DNA of 64,000 nucleotides from Brevundimonas aurantiaca (GTDB taxonomy: Bacteria; Pseudomonadota; Alphaproteobacteria; Caulobacterales; Caulobacteraceae): assembly GCF_014199955.1 (NCBI RefSeq), contig NZ_JACHOQ010000004.1, positions 153,726 through 217,725 on the forward strand, given 5' to 3'. Below the pieces are notes generated by a model. The model ran no database searches and was not told the DNA's origin. It was given only the letters and a program-made list of their open reading frames with translations. Of the stretch, positions 26,193-36,076 are shown piece after piece; positions within the stretch are counted from its first letter, which is position 1, and each line of letters begins with the position of its first letter. Made by a program: the position numbers and the translations under genes.

Positions 26193-27170
26193 TCAGCCGT
26201 TTTCATACCCGCGCCACCAGGCGGCGAACTTCTCAAGCCCCTCTTTCAGAGGCACCCTTGGCCGATAGCCGATCAGGGCGTTCAGCTTGGAGATGTCCGC
26301 ATAGGTGGCGGTGACATCGCCCGGCTGCATGGGCCGCATGATCTTTCTGGCCTCCGCGCCGATCGCCTCTTCCAGGGTCGAGATCATCTCCATCAGGCCC
26401 ACCGGCTGGCTGTCGCCGATATTGTACACCTCATGACCGCCCGGCGCGGGCGGATGATCCAAGACCCCGACGATCCCGTCCACGATGTCGTCGATATAGG
26501 TGAAGTCGCGGGCCATGCGGCCCTCGCCATAGACTTCGATCGGTTCGCCGCGCGCGATCTTCCGCGTGAAGCTGAAATAGGCCATGTCCGGCCGGCCCCA
26601 GGGGCCATAGACTGTGAAGAAGCGCAGACCCGACTGGGGAAAGCCGTACAGTTTGGCGTAGCTCTGGCTCAGCAGTTCGCAGGATCGTTTGGTGGCGGCG
26701 TACAAGGAGACCGGCGTCACGGTCGGATCGTCCTCGCGAAAGCCCGAGCCTTCCAGCGGCCGATCGCCATAGACCGAGCTGGACGAGGCGTAGACCAGGT
26801 GCTGGACCTCGGCGTGACGGGCCGCCTCCAGGATCGACAGATGCCCCGCCAGATTCGAGCGCTCATAGGCGAAGGGGTTCTCCAGCGAGTAGCGAACCCC
26901 GGCCTGGGCGGCGAGATGGACGATCCGCTTGATCCCCTGATCCCGCACCAGGGCCAGCACCTGCTCATGTTCGGCGATGTCGGCCCGAACCAGGCGAAAG
27001 CCCTCGCGGGCCTGCAGCCGCGCCGCGCGGGCCTCTTTCAGCGCCGGGTCGTAATAGGTGTTGAAGTTGTCGATCCCCACAACCGTCTCGCCGCGCGCCA
27101 GCAATCGCTCGGCCGTGTGCATGCCGATGAAGCCGGCGGCGCCGGTGACGAGGATCGGCCCTTCGCTCAT
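26193..27170 (-). CDS. UDP-glucuronate 4-epimerase-like NAD-dependent epimerase
   Basis: This 325-residue extended-SDR enzyme has the Rossmann motif GAAGFIG near residue 10, IDNFNTYYDPALK (the UDP-GlcA-epimerase signature), HLAAQAGVRYS, SSSSVYGD and catalytic YAATK. These point to a UDP-glucuronate 4-epimerase (CapI/LpsL type) that makes UDP-galacturonate for capsule, LPS or other polysaccharide. Its start overlaps the stop of UDP-glucose dehydrogenase by four bases (ATGA), so the two consecutive steps UDP-Glc to UDP-GlcA to UDP-GalA are translationally coupled. Confidence 0.88.
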   Translation of the reverse strand: MSEGPILVTGAAGFIGMHTAERLLARGETVVGIDNFNTYYDPALKEARAARLQAREGFRLVRADIAEHEQVLALVRDQGIKRIVHLAAQAGVRYSLENPFAYERSNLAGHLSILEAARHAEVQHLVYASSSSVYGDRPLEGSGFREDDPTVTPVSLYAATKRSCELLSQSYAKLYGFPQSGLRFFTVYGPWGRPDMAYFSFTRKIARGEPIEVYGEGRMARDFTYIDDIVDGIVGVLDHPPAPGGHEVYNIGDSQPVGLMEMISTLEEAIGAEARKIMRPMQPGDVTATYADISKLNALIGYRPRVPLKEGLEKFAAWWRGYENG

Positions 27171-28489
27171 CCGCGGCCGATCCCGGAGTATTTGAACCCA
27201 CGCCGCGCCATGTCGTCGGGACGATAGATGTTTCTCAGATCAATCAGCACCGGCTGTTTCATCAGCAGCTTGATCCGGTCCAGGTCCAGAGCGCGGAACC
27301 GGTCCCATTCGGTCACGATCACGGCGACGTCGCAGCCCTCGACGGCGTCATAGGCGTTGGCCTTCATCTTCACGTCCGGCAGCAGCTTGGCCGCCTCGTG
27401 CATGCCTTCGGGGTCGAAGGCCTGGACCTGGGCCCCGGCGGCGATCAGGGCCTGGGCGATGTCCAGACTGGGGGCGTCGCGCATGTCGTCGGTGTTGGGT
27501 TTGAAAGTCAGACCCAGCAGGGCCACCGTCTTGCCCGCCACGGCGGCGCCCAGGGTGGTTTCGACCCGCCCGGCCATGGCCTTCTTGCGCGCGTCATTGA
27601 CCTCGACCGTGGTCTCGATCAGCCGAACCGGTGATTCATATTGCTGGGCCGTGCGGACCAGGGCCAGGGTGTCCTTGGGGAAGCAGGAGCCGCCATAGCC
27701 GGGGCCGGCGTGCAGGAATTTCGACCCGATCCGCTTGTCCAGACCGATGCCGCGCGCGACCTGCTGCACGTCGGCGCCCACCGCCTCGCACAGGTCCGCC
27801 ATCTCGTTGATGAAGGTGATCTTCATCGCCAGGAAGGCGTTGGCGGCGTATTTGATCAGTTCGGACGTGCGCCGGCCGACGAAAAGCAGCGGACTCTCGT
27901 TCAGGTTCAGCGGACGGTACAGTTCACTCATCACCGCCTTGGCGCGGGCGCCGGTCTCGCCCTCGATGTCGTTGACGCCGATCACCACCCGGTCGGGGCG
28001 TTTGAAGTCGCCGATGGCGGCGCCCTCGCGCAGGAACTCCGGATTGGAGACCACGACGAAGTCCGCGTTCGGATTGGCCTTGCGGATCACCGCCTCGACC
28101 TCGTCGCCGGTGCCGACCGGGACGGTGGACTTGGTGACGATCACGGTGAAGCCGTCGATCAGGCCGGCGATTTCCTCAGCCGCCGCATAGACGTAGGACA
28201 GGTCCGCATGGCCGTCGCCGCGGCGGGTCGGGGTGCCCACGGCGATGAAGACCGCGTCGGCCCGGCGGATCGCCTCGGCCCCGTCCAGGGTGAAGAACAG
28301 CCGACCTTCCTTGACGTTGGCGGCCACCAGATCATCCAGCCCCGGCTCGAAGATCGGAATCTCACCGCGTTCCAGACGCTCGATCTTGGAGGGATCCTTG
28401 TCGATACAGGTCACGACGTGGCCGAAATCGGCGAAACAGGCCCCAGACACCAGGCCCACATAGCCGGTGCCGATCATCGCGACGCGCAT
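27167..28489 (-). CDS. ugd: UDP-glucose 6-dehydrogenase
   Basis: This 440-residue cytoplasmic enzyme oxidises UDP-glucose to UDP-glucuronate with two NAD+. It has the N-terminal GTGYVGLVSG, FIAVGTPTRRGDGHADLSYV, TVPVGTGDEV and the catalytic-Cys motif GYGGSCFPKD (Cys about residue 269). LTFKPNTDDMRDAPS is near the C-terminus. The length fits the bacterial Ugd/TuaD family. It overlaps the downstream epimerase by four bases. The LacI gene lies 93 bases upstream on the same strand, so read-through from the carbohydrate locus is possible. Confidence 0.94.
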   Translation of the reverse strand: MRVAMIGTGYVGLVSGACFADFGHVVTCIDKDPSKIERLERGEIPIFEPGLDDLVAANVKEGRLFFTLDGAEAIRRADAVFIAVGTPTRRGDGHADLSYVYAAAEEIAGLIDGFTVIVTKSTVPVGTGDEVEAVIRKANPNADFVVVSNPEFLREGAAIGDFKRPDRVVIGVNDIEGETGARAKAVMSELYRPLNLNESPLLFVGRRTSELIKYAANAFLAMKITFINEMADLCEAVGADVQQVARGIGLDKRIGSKFLHAGPGYGGSCFPKDTLALVRTAQQYESPVRLIETTVEVNDARKKAMAGRVETTLGAAVAGKTVALLGLTFKPNTDDMRDAPSLDIAQALIAAGAQVQAFDPEGMHEAAKLLPDVKMKANAYDAVEGCDVAVIVTEWDRFRALDLDRIKLLMKQPVLIDLRNIYRPDDMARRGFKYSGIGRG

Positions 28490-28582
28490 CCTAACATCCT
28501 CAAACGAACAGGAGAGACGGCCCTATATCATGTGATCCGGGCGCTGCTGGACTTATTAAGGCCTCGGCGAAAAGACTGTCGC

Positions 28583-29635
28583 CTAGCGTGAGCCGCCAGA
28601 CCGGGGCGGGGCGGTCGAGCCGCGAGGCGCAAAGCCGAAGGCCACCCTGCTTTGGGACGGCAGGTCCGTTTCCCCCGCCTTGAACCGGATCAGCAGGTCG
28701 GCGGCGACCGCGCTCATCTCGGCGACGGGCTGGATCACCGCCGTCATGTCGGCGAACCGCGCCAGGGGCGTATTGTCGAAACTGACGACCGACAGGTCCG
28801 ACGGCGTGGAAAGACCGCGTCGCTGGGCGGTGCGGATCGCCGCCAGGGCCATGCGGTCATTGCTGCAGACGACCGCCGTCGGCGGCGACGGCAGATCGAG
28901 CAGGGCGTCCACAGCGGCGACACCCGACTCATAGGAGAAGTCGCCGCGTCCGATCAGGGTCTCGTCCAGCCCATGGGGCGAGGCGCTCATGGCGGCGCGA
29001 TAGCCGGACAGTCGGGCGTCGCTGACTGCGTATTGCGGGCTGCCGGTGACGAAGCCGACGCGCCTATGGCCGAGGGAGAGAAGATGATCCGTCGCGTGGG
29101 CGGCGGCCTCGGCGTCGTCCATCGATACGGCGAAACCGTCGCCCTCGGCGATCGACGCGATCCGCGCAAAGGGCAGGCCCAACTGGCTGAGCAGGCCGGT
29201 GATGGCCGGGTTTTCGCTGTGCGGCGGGGTCAGGATGACGCCGTCGGGGTGAAGAGCGGCGAGGGCGGCGCGCACGGCGCGATCCACATGGTCGGAATGG
29301 GTGTCGACCAGTTCGAAGATCATCCGATAGCCGTGCGACTCGCACTTCAGCATGCCGCCCATCAGCATCTGGTCGACCCAGTCGGTGCCCTCGCCGGATT
29401 TCCAGCCCTCGATGGTCCGGTCTCGGTCGTTCAGCGCCATCAGCAGATAGGAGCGCGAGCCCCCCATGCGCCGCGCCGCCAGACTGGGCACATAGCCCAG
29501 CTTGGCCACGGCCGCCCGCACCCGCTCCTGCACCACGGGCCGCACGTTCGGTTCGTTGTTGATGACCCGCGACACCGTCTGCAGGGAAACGCCCGCCTCG
29601 GCGGCGACGTGCTTGATGGTGACGGCGCGGCGCAA
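28583..29635 (-). CDS. LacI family transcriptional regulator
   Basis: This 350-residue regulator has the N-terminal helix-turn-helix and hinge (TIKHVAAEAGVSLQTVSRVINNEPNVRPVVQERVRAA in parts, ending LGYVPSLAARRMGG) and a periplasmic-binding-protein-like sugar domain (VGFVTGSPQYAVSDARLSGY, AVVCSNDRMALAAI, VVSFDNTPLARF). It would bind a sugar and release DNA. The start is TTG 29635 with AAGGA about eight bases before it; no ATG lies upstream of the helix-turn-helix. It follows the two halogenases by 65 bases on the same strand, so it is the likely local regulator of the halogenase/TonB/GH3 genes. Confidence 0.92.
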   Translation of the reverse strand: MRRAVTIKHVAAEAGVSLQTVSRVINNEPNVRPVVQERVRAAVAKLGYVPSLAARRMGGSRSYLLMALNDRDRTIEGWKSGEGTDWVDQMLMGGMLKCESHGYRMIFELVDTHSDHVDRAVRAALAALHPDGVILTPPHSENPAITGLLSQLGLPFARIASIAEGDGFAVSMDDAEAAAHATDHLLSLGHRRVGFVTGSPQYAVSDARLSGYRAAMSASPHGLDETLIGRGDFSYESGVAAVDALLDLPSPPTAVVCSNDRMALAAIRTAQRRGLSTPSDLSVVSFDNTPLARFADMTAVIQPVAEMSAVAADLLIRFKAGETDLPSQSRVAFGFAPRGSTAPPRSGGSR

Positions 29636-29700
29636 ACTCTGGTTCCTTATCCCCGCCTCATACTGTCAGGCTCGGCGGCGATAAGGCAAGCGCGCCGGCA

Positions 29701-31263
29701 TCAAGCGGGTACGGCGGCCGGGGCGACCGGCGCCAGGTCGACCGGCGGGGCGGGACAGTTGTCCTGCAGAAACTGCTGATGCGACGGCAGGTCCTTGACG
29801 AAGGCGTTCAGAATATCGGCGGCCCGGTCCATCTCGGCGGTCAGGCCGGCGAAGTCGATCCGGTCGACCAGCGGCGGATAGGAGCGGGGCGTCACCCCCA
29901 TGCCGTCCATCACCGCGTACCAGCTGACATTGCGGAACAGGGGGTCCAGCGCCTCGACCAGGCTGCCGTTGGCGCGGAAGACGTCCAGCTTGTGCTGCAA
30001 CCCCTCGGGCAGGGCCATGTCGCGGCATGCCCGCCAGAAGGGCGTGTCGTCCCGCCTCGTCAGGGCGTAGTGCAGGATGATGAAGTCGCGAATCTCCTCG
30101 TAGTCCACGGTCATCCGCCGATTGTATTCGGTCGCCAGTTTCGGATCGCAATCCAGGTCCGGCATCAGGCGGAAGAAGAAGTCCATCCCGCGATAGATCA
30201 GGTGGATGGCCGTCGATTCCAGCGGCTCGATGAAGCCGCTGGCCAGACCCAGGGACAGGACGTTCCTGTCCCAGATCTTCTCCCGCACCCCGGTCTTGAA
30301 CGGCACCACCATCGGATTGACCACCGGCCGGCCCTCGACCTGGGCCAGCAGGCGCGCCGTCGCCTCGTCGTCGGACATGTAGCGGCTGCAGAAGACATGG
30401 CCGTTGCCGGTCCGGTGCTGCAGCGGGATGCGCCAGCGCCAGCCGCAGTCCTGCGCCTGGGCCAGGGTATAGGGTTTGGGCGCCCCGACATTCTCGGTCT
30501 GGACCGCGATGGCCCGGTCGCACATCAGCCATTCGGACCAGTCCGTGTATCCGACGCCCAATGTCTTGCCGATCAGCAGGGCGCGGAAGCCGGTGCAGTC
30601 GATGAAGAAGTCCGCCTCGACCGTCTGGCCCGATTTCAGCTTCAGCCCGCTGACGAAGCCGTCGGGCCGCGTCATCACCTCCTCGACGATGCCCTCGGTC
30701 CGCTTCACCCCCCGCGCTTCGGCGAAGTCGCGCAGATAGCGGGCCACCCGCTTCGCATCCACATGGACGGCGTAGGAGGCCCCGCCGATAGGGCTGCGCT
30801 GGGCTTTGAACGGCAGCATGAACCTTTCGTGGGCCGCCATCCGCGCCGCAGAGGCGAAGTCCATCAGCGGGCGCTGATAGCCGTTCATCCGCGCCTTCAG
30901 CCAGACCGGATAGAAGTCGCTGACGTCCACCGGCACGCCGATGGCGCCGAACGGGTGGAAATAGCTTTCGCCCTTCTCGGTCCAGTCGTCGAACTGGATG
31001 CCCAGTTTGAAACTGGCCTGGGTCTGTTGGATGAAGTCCTGCTCGTTGATCCCCAGCTTCTTCAGCATTTCCAGGAAGGGGGGCACGGTGGATTCGCCGA
31101 CCCCGATCGTGCCGATGTCGTCGGACTCGACCAACTCGACCTCGGTTATCCGGCCCTTGAAATGCTCGGCCATCAGGGCGGCGGCGATCCAGCCGGCGGT
31201 CCCGCCGCCGACGATGCAGATCTTCTTCAGGGGACGGCGGGGTTGGTCCATCTCGGGTCTCAT
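29701..31263 (-). CDS. Flavin-dependent tryptophan halogenase family protein (1)
   Basis: This 520-residue FAD protein has GGGTAGW at 19-25. Other family motifs are GVGESTVPPF, the halogenase lysine region (TQASFKLGIQFDDW), the W-x-W-x-I-P motif (GWRWRIP) and SGFIEPLESTAIHLI, which holds the second catalytic Glu. All active-site features of PrnA/RebH-type halogenases are therefore present. Homologues in Caulobacter and Xanthomonas sit beside TonB receptors and glycosidases, where their substrate has not been established to my knowledge. The gene overlaps the second halogenase by four bases (ATGA). The two are divergent in sequence, so they are not a recent duplication. Confidence 0.9.
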   Translation of the reverse strand: MRPEMDQPRRPLKKICIVGGGTAGWIAAALMAEHFKGRITEVELVESDDIGTIGVGESTVPPFLEMLKKLGINEQDFIQQTQASFKLGIQFDDWTEKGESYFHPFGAIGVPVDVSDFYPVWLKARMNGYQRPLMDFASAARMAAHERFMLPFKAQRSPIGGASYAVHVDAKRVARYLRDFAEARGVKRTEGIVEEVMTRPDGFVSGLKLKSGQTVEADFFIDCTGFRALLIGKTLGVGYTDWSEWLMCDRAIAVQTENVGAPKPYTLAQAQDCGWRWRIPLQHRTGNGHVFCSRYMSDDEATARLLAQVEGRPVVNPMVVPFKTGVREKIWDRNVLSLGLASGFIEPLESTAIHLIYRGMDFFFRLMPDLDCDPKLATEYNRRMTVDYEEIRDFIILHYALTRRDDTPFWRACRDMALPEGLQHKLDVFRANGSLVEALDPLFRNVSWYAVMDGMGVTPRSYPPLVDRIDFAGLTAEMDRAADILNAFVKDLPSHQQFLQDNCPAPPVDLAPVAPAAVPA

Positions 31264-32789
31264 GCGGCTGAGGCGGCGGGATCGAGACCCGCCAGGAATT
31301 GGGCGTGATCGGGGGTCCGAGCGACGAAGTCGGCAATATTGGTCCGCATCTCGGCCAGGCTGCGCGCCAGATAGGCCGGGTCCATGGCGTCGACGGCGGG
31401 GTCGTAATGGTCGGGATACAGGCCGAAGCCGTCATAGATGGCCAGCCAGCTGGCCGGGTGGAACATCTCCCACCGATAGCGGACGAACTGGCCCCGCGCG
31501 GTCCACAGGGCGAGCTTGCGCTCCAGCGTCTCGGGGATGGCCATCTCCCGGCAGTCGCGCCAGAAGTCGGTGTCGGTCCGCCGGTTCAGCTTGTAGTGCA
31601 GGATGATGAAGTCCCGCACTCGCTCCATCTCCCGCGCGGTCTGGTCGTTGAACTCGTCCAGGATCGGCTGGGCGAAGCGGCGGTCTGGGAACAGGGCCTT
31701 CAGTCGCTCGATGCCCGTCTCGATCAGGGCGATACTGGTGCTCTCCAGCGGCTCCAGGAAGCCGGACGACAGGCCGATGGCGACGCAGTTCTTGGCCCAG
31801 GCCTGCGACCGCCGGCCGGGGCGGAAGGGAATGCGACGCGGCTCCGTCAGCGGATCGCCCAGCAGATGGGGCATAAGCTCGGCCAGGGCCTGATCGTCGC
31901 TCAGATGGGCGCTGGAAAAGACCAGGCCGTTGCCGGCCCTGTGGCGCAGCGGAATCCCCCATTGCCATCCGGCCGACCGGGCAGTGACGCGGGTGAAGGG
32001 GGCGGGGGCGTCGCCTGGGCGGTTGGCGCTCTGCACCGCATAGGCGGCGTCGCAAGGCAGCCAGCGGCCCCAGTCCTCGAACCCGACGCCCAGGGCCTCG
32101 CCGATCACCAGCCCCTTGAAGCCCGAGCAATCGACGAACAGATCGCCTTCGACCTCGCGCCCGTCGTCCAGGGTCAGGGCGCGCACGAAACCGTCCTCGG
32201 GCCGCAGTTCGACCGAGCGGATGCGGGCGTCGATCCGGGCGCAGCCCCCGGCCTCGGCATAGGCGCGCAGATGTTGGGCGAACAGGCCGGCGTCCAGATG
32301 AAGCGCCCAGTCGAACACCGACAGCTGGGACGGCGGATTGGGCGAGGGCTGGATGAACTTGCCCCCGGCGGCCAGGGACGCGCCCAAGGAATAGGCCGCC
32401 AGCGGCGCGGGGTCGCCCGCGCGCTTCTGCTTCAGCCAGTAATGATGAAAACCGATCCCCTTCACGTCCTGCCCGTACAGGCCGAAGGGATGGATGAAGT
32501 CCGAGCCCGGCCCGGACCAGTCGATGAAGCGGATCCCCAGTTTGCAGGTCGCCTGGGTGGCCCGCATCACGTCGTCGTCGCGCAGACCCAGCTGCCCATA
32601 GAACCGACGGATGGTGGGAATGGTCGCCTCGCCCACGCCGATCGTGCCGATGTCGGAGGACTCGACCACGGTGATCTTCAGCGGTGTGCTGCGGAAATGC
32701 TGGACCAGGGCCGCAGCCGTCATCCAGCCGGCGGTGCCGCCGCCCACGATGACGACGGAACGGATGCGAGGATCGTCGATCTCATCCAT
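31260..32789 (-). CDS. Flavin-dependent tryptophan halogenase family protein (2)
   Basis: This 509-residue protein has the same motifs: GGGTAGW near the N-terminus, GVGEATIPTI, TQATCKLGIRF with the catalytic Lys, AGWQWGIP (W-x-W-x-I-P) and SSGFLEPLESTSIALI. It is preceded by the TonB receptor and overlaps the first halogenase by four bases. ATG 32789 is preferred to GTG 32828 because the longer start would overlap a strong intrinsic hairpin at 32809-32842. The Shine-Dalgarno for the ATG is poor, so the start is uncertain. The physiological substrate is unknown; free tryptophan, a peptide or another indole or phenol is possible. Confidence 0.88.
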   Translation of the reverse strand: MDEIDDPRIRSVVIVGGGTAGWMTAAALVQHFRSTPLKITVVESSDIGTIGVGEATIPTIRRFYGQLGLRDDDVMRATQATCKLGIRFIDWSGPGSDFIHPFGLYGQDVKGIGFHHYWLKQKRAGDPAPLAAYSLGASLAAGGKFIQPSPNPPSQLSVFDWALHLDAGLFAQHLRAYAEAGGCARIDARIRSVELRPEDGFVRALTLDDGREVEGDLFVDCSGFKGLVIGEALGVGFEDWGRWLPCDAAYAVQSANRPGDAPAPFTRVTARSAGWQWGIPLRHRAGNGLVFSSAHLSDDQALAELMPHLLGDPLTEPRRIPFRPGRRSQAWAKNCVAIGLSSGFLEPLESTSIALIETGIERLKALFPDRRFAQPILDEFNDQTAREMERVRDFIILHYKLNRRTDTDFWRDCREMAIPETLERKLALWTARGQFVRYRWEMFHPASWLAIYDGFGLYPDHYDPAVDAMDPAYLARSLAEMRTNIADFVARTPDHAQFLAGLDPAASAA

Positions 32790-32808
32790 GGCCTGATCCC
32801 AATACGCG

Positions 32809-32842
32809 AAAAAAGAGGCCGGCGACACGAATGCCGCCGGCC
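32809..32842 (-). terminator. Intrinsic terminator/attenuator between TonB receptor and halogenase
   Basis: On the minus strand GGCCGGCG pairs with CGCCGGCC around a ten-base loop, followed by TCTTTTTT. It lies 19 bases after the receptor stop and 20 before the halogenase start. It should end most receptor transcripts or reduce expression of the halogenases relative to the receptor. Confidence 0.85.
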
Positions 32843-32860
32843 AGTCTGCTCAGGAAGAGA

Positions 32861-35800
32861 TCAGAAGCGAGCGCGCACGCCGATGGTATAGCGCGGCTCG
32901 AACTCGTTGCGCGCCTGGAACTGTTGCGCGCCGTCCTTGAACTCGAGGTAGTATTCCTCAATCTCGCCCAGGACGTTCGAGCCGTTGGCGTAGACCGTGA
33001 CCATGTCATTGACGTCATAGGTCACGTTGACGTCCACGTATTGCGACGTGTCCTGGTAGATCGGGATGGCCACGGGTTGGCCGTCACGTGTCGTTCCCAT
33101 GGTGCTGTTCAGCCGCGGCGTCCGATAGTTCCACGCGACACGTGCCTGCAGCTTTTCACCCTGATACCAAACGGCCGCGTTCAGTGACTGCTCGGAGTTG
33201 TCCTGGAACGGCAGTTCGCTGCCGTCTAGAGCTAGGTCATTGGAGGTGCTGTCCGAATAGGTATAGCTGCCGTCGAAGCCGAAATCGGACCAGAACGGCG
33301 TGTCGATGAAGTCTGAGAGGCCAATTTTCGCCCCCAGTTCAATACCCTGCAACTCCCCGCCTTCACCCTGGATCGGGCGGTTCACATCCACGCATCGGCG
33401 AATAACGCCGTCGCCGTCGGGGTATTCGGCACCACAGGCGACGGTGCCACGGCGGACAAAGCTTTCGATGTCCAGGCGGAAGATCGCCGCGTTAAACATC
33501 GTCGCGGGCCCGTGGTAATACTCCAGGGCTAGGTCGTAGTTCGTGGACCGCCAGGGGTTGAGCTCCACGGTTCCGCCCAGGGTCGCGCCCGTGACGCGGC
33601 GAACGCCGACGGGAGGACGGGTGGGATCGGGGGCCTCGCCCGGTTGGAGTTCAGGTGTATCAGCCGTCGAAATCGTGACGCCCCCGCCGTAGTTGCCAAG
33701 ATCCAACGGGATCATGGTCTTGGCGTAGGCGGCACGCAGCTTCAGCTTGTCGGTGAAATCATAAGTCAGGTTCGCCGTCGGCAGCCAGTCGTCGTAGCTG
33801 CGGCTGGAGATGCTGTCGCCGACGTCGTTGTTGGTGTCGCCATAGGCGCGGGTTTCGCCTGTGAGGTTCTGACGCGCCCGCAGTTCCGTCCGGACATAGC
33901 GGACACCGACATCACCGTGGAGCTGCCCGAACTCGATGGCGCCGTTCAGATAGGCGCTGTCTTCGTAGAGATCGACGTCATAGGAGTTGCCGGGGATGAT
34001 GACGTCATAGGCGTTGCCGAACACTCGCTCCTGGAAGGCGCGGGGATCGTCGAAGTCGCGCGGGTCGGCCACCCACACGCCCGGAATGCCTGAGGCGACC
34101 GAACCGAAGTCGGTCAGGAAATAGGTGTTGTTGTTCTCGCGCAGCAGCGTCGGGCGATTGACCGTATAGCCCTGGAAACAGGTCGGGGCGTTGGCGACCA
34201 CGCCGTTGGAGCAGGAGCTCGGCGTCGCAGCCACCGGAAGCGCGGCGTTGAAGCCGGGGTTTGAGACGAACTCGCCGGACCGGCATTGCGTCTGGTCCAT
34301 CACGACGTCGATGGCCTTCCACTGGGCTGAGCAGCCCGCCGGATTGCCGGCGCCTTGTCCGGCGTAGAAGTCCGAGAACAGGTGGAAGCTGGTGATCGAC
34401 ACCTCGCGGGCGCTGTGGCGGACGCCGGCGTCGACACGGGTCAGGAAACCGAAGGCCGGCGTCTCCTGGAACTCGTAGGACCCATCGAACCGAACGACAG
34501 TCAGATCGGAACTGTTGCGCTGGTTGCCTTCAGAGGAATAGGCGCCGACCGTATAGGAGTCCAGGTTCGCCATATATTGGCTGAGCGGCACATTGCCGAG
34601 GCCGCCCACGATGTTGTTCTCAAAGCCGCTCCAAGCCAGCTTCGAGCCGCCGGTGTCGATGTGCAGTTGAGGGTCGGCCCCATAGCCGAACGGGTTGGGG
34701 CTGATGTAGCGACCGCCCTGGCTGCCGACGACGTTGTTGGAATAGCGCGACGACGGGTACATGGCCGCGATGGACGCCGGGTAGAAGGTGCCGCGGGTGC
34801 GGTCGGCCGCTTGGCGGAACAGGGTGAAGGCGCGGTCCGATCCGTATTCCCAGTTGGACAGGTCGCCTTGGACCTGACCGTTCATGCTGAGCAGCGAGGC
34901 TTCGGCCTTGATCGCCCGCGCATTGAAGGTGAAGGGACCGCCCTTGTCGTAGTCCAGCTCCAGGTTGAAGTTCTTGGACTCATTGTTGGTGACGCGGTTG
35001 ACGGTGAAGGAGTTCACCCACCAAGCGTCGACGTCGTATTCCTCGACATCCAACCAACCCAGGCCGGTGTCGGTCGATTCGGTCGGGGTCAGCCAGCCCA
35101 GGCCGCTCCAGCGGTTGGAGACGTTCAGGCCTGCGGCGCGGTTATACTCATCCTGCTTGGTGTAGAAGGCTTCGGCCGTCAGGCGAATGCCGTCTTCGAT
35201 GTCGAGTTGGAATGCGGCATTCAGACCGACCCGTTCCCGCTCGACCACGCGGTTGAACATTTCATAGCCGTGGGGCGCGAACCAGGCGTTGCCCGAGCCG
35301 CCCCAGTCGTTGCTGCCGAACAGGCTGCCGGCTGAACCGGCGTAGTTATTGCCCAGGTTCGAATTGCTGAGCACGCCCGAGACCATGACGCCCATTCGAT
35401 CACCGCGCCAGTTCAGCAGGCCGTTGATCAGATAGTCGTCCTGGCGGGTCCGTTCGCCCGTCTGGTATTCGGCGGCGCCGGTGACGGTCGTGCCGTAGCT
35501 GAAGTCCATCGGACGACGGGTGCGCAGATCGATGGTGCCGGAAATGCCCGACAGGGCGTTCGACACGTCCTGCGACTTGAACACGACGATCGAGCTCATC
35601 AGTTGCGACGGCACGTCGTTCAGGTTCGGCTGGGCGCCGCCCAGGTTGCCGGGGCTCAGATACTGTTCCCCGTTCAGCAGGGTCACGACTTGCGGCAAGC
35701 CGCGAATGTTGACGGTCGAGCCTTCGCCGGCGGAGCGTCGGATCTGGATGCCCGCGATGCGTTGCAGGGCGTCGGCGACGGTGACGTCGGGCAGTTTGCC

Positions 35801-36028
35801 GATGTCTTCGGCCGAGATCGCATCGACAAGGGCGGTTTCATTGCGCTTGACGTTGATCGACTGGGTCTGCGACGCGCGGATGCCGGTCACGACGATTTCG
35901 CCGACCTCGGTCGGTTCCTGCGTCGCCGCCGGTTCAGCGGTCTGGGCCCCCGTTTGGGCGTAGGCCGGCGCGACCAGCGCCGAACTCGCCAGCAAGGCCG
36001 CAACCATGGGTCTTTTGTGGATTCTCAT
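32861..36028 (-). CDS. TonB-dependent receptor of the halogenase locus
   Basis: This 1055-residue outer-membrane receptor has a signal peptide (ASSALVAPAYAQ). Its plug begins EVGEIVVTGIRASQTQSINVKRNETALVDAISAEDIGKLPDVTVADALQRI in parts, which is the same group as the other sugar-type receptor. It includes the plug segment GLPQVVTLLNGEQYLSPG and a barrel ending YTIGVRARF with the terminal Phe. ATG 36028 follows GAGGAGGGAG. It lies 48 bases after the GH3 stop on the same strand, so the two are probably co-transcribed. Import of a beta-linked oligosaccharide that GH3 cleaves is an inference from this context. Confidence 0.92.
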   Translation of the reverse strand: MRIHKRPMVAALLASSALVAPAYAQTGAQTAEPAATQEPTEVGEIVVTGIRASQTQSINVKRNETALVDAISAEDIGKLPDVTVADALQRIAGIQIRRSAGEGSTVNIRGLPQVVTLLNGEQYLSPGNLGGAQPNLNDVPSQLMSSIVVFKSQDVSNALSGISGTIDLRTRRPMDFSYGTTVTGAAEYQTGERTRQDDYLINGLLNWRGDRMGVMVSGVLSNSNLGNNYAGSAGSLFGSNDWGGSGNAWFAPHGYEMFNRVVERERVGLNAAFQLDIEDGIRLTAEAFYTKQDEYNRAAGLNVSNRWSGLGWLTPTESTDTGLGWLDVEEYDVDAWWVNSFTVNRVTNNESKNFNLELDYDKGGPFTFNARAIKAEASLLSMNGQVQGDLSNWEYGSDRAFTLFRQAADRTRGTFYPASIAAMYPSSRYSNNVVGSQGGRYISPNPFGYGADPQLHIDTGGSKLAWSGFENNIVGGLGNVPLSQYMANLDSYTVGAYSSEGNQRNSSDLTVVRFDGSYEFQETPAFGFLTRVDAGVRHSAREVSITSFHLFSDFYAGQGAGNPAGCSAQWKAIDVVMDQTQCRSGEFVSNPGFNAALPVAATPSSCSNGVVANAPTCFQGYTVNRPTLLRENNNTYFLTDFGSVASGIPGVWVADPRDFDDPRAFQERVFGNAYDVIIPGNSYDVDLYEDSAYLNGAIEFGQLHGDVGVRYVRTELRARQNLTGETRAYGDTNNDVGDSISSRSYDDWLPTANLTYDFTDKLKLRAAYAKTMIPLDLGNYGGGVTISTADTPELQPGEAPDPTRPPVGVRRVTGATLGGTVELNPWRSTNYDLALEYYHGPATMFNAAIFRLDIESFVRRGTVACGAEYPDGDGVIRRCVDVNRPIQGEGGELQGIELGAKIGLSDFIDTPFWSDFGFDGSYTYSDSTSNDLALDGSELPFQDNSEQSLNAAVWYQGEKLQARVAWNYRTPRLNSTMGTTRDGQPVAIPIYQDTSQYVDVNVTYDVNDMVTVYANGSNVLGEIEEYYLEFKDGAQQFQARNEFEPRYTIGVRARF

Positions 36029-36076
36029 CTCTTTCTCCCTCCTCGGTGGCGCCGCGTTTTGTTGTGCGGCATTGGT

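Noticed and set aside
32790..32828. GTG 32828 start extending the second halogenase by 13 residues
   Set aside because: It lies inside the terminator hairpin and the extra residues are outside the family's conserved start.
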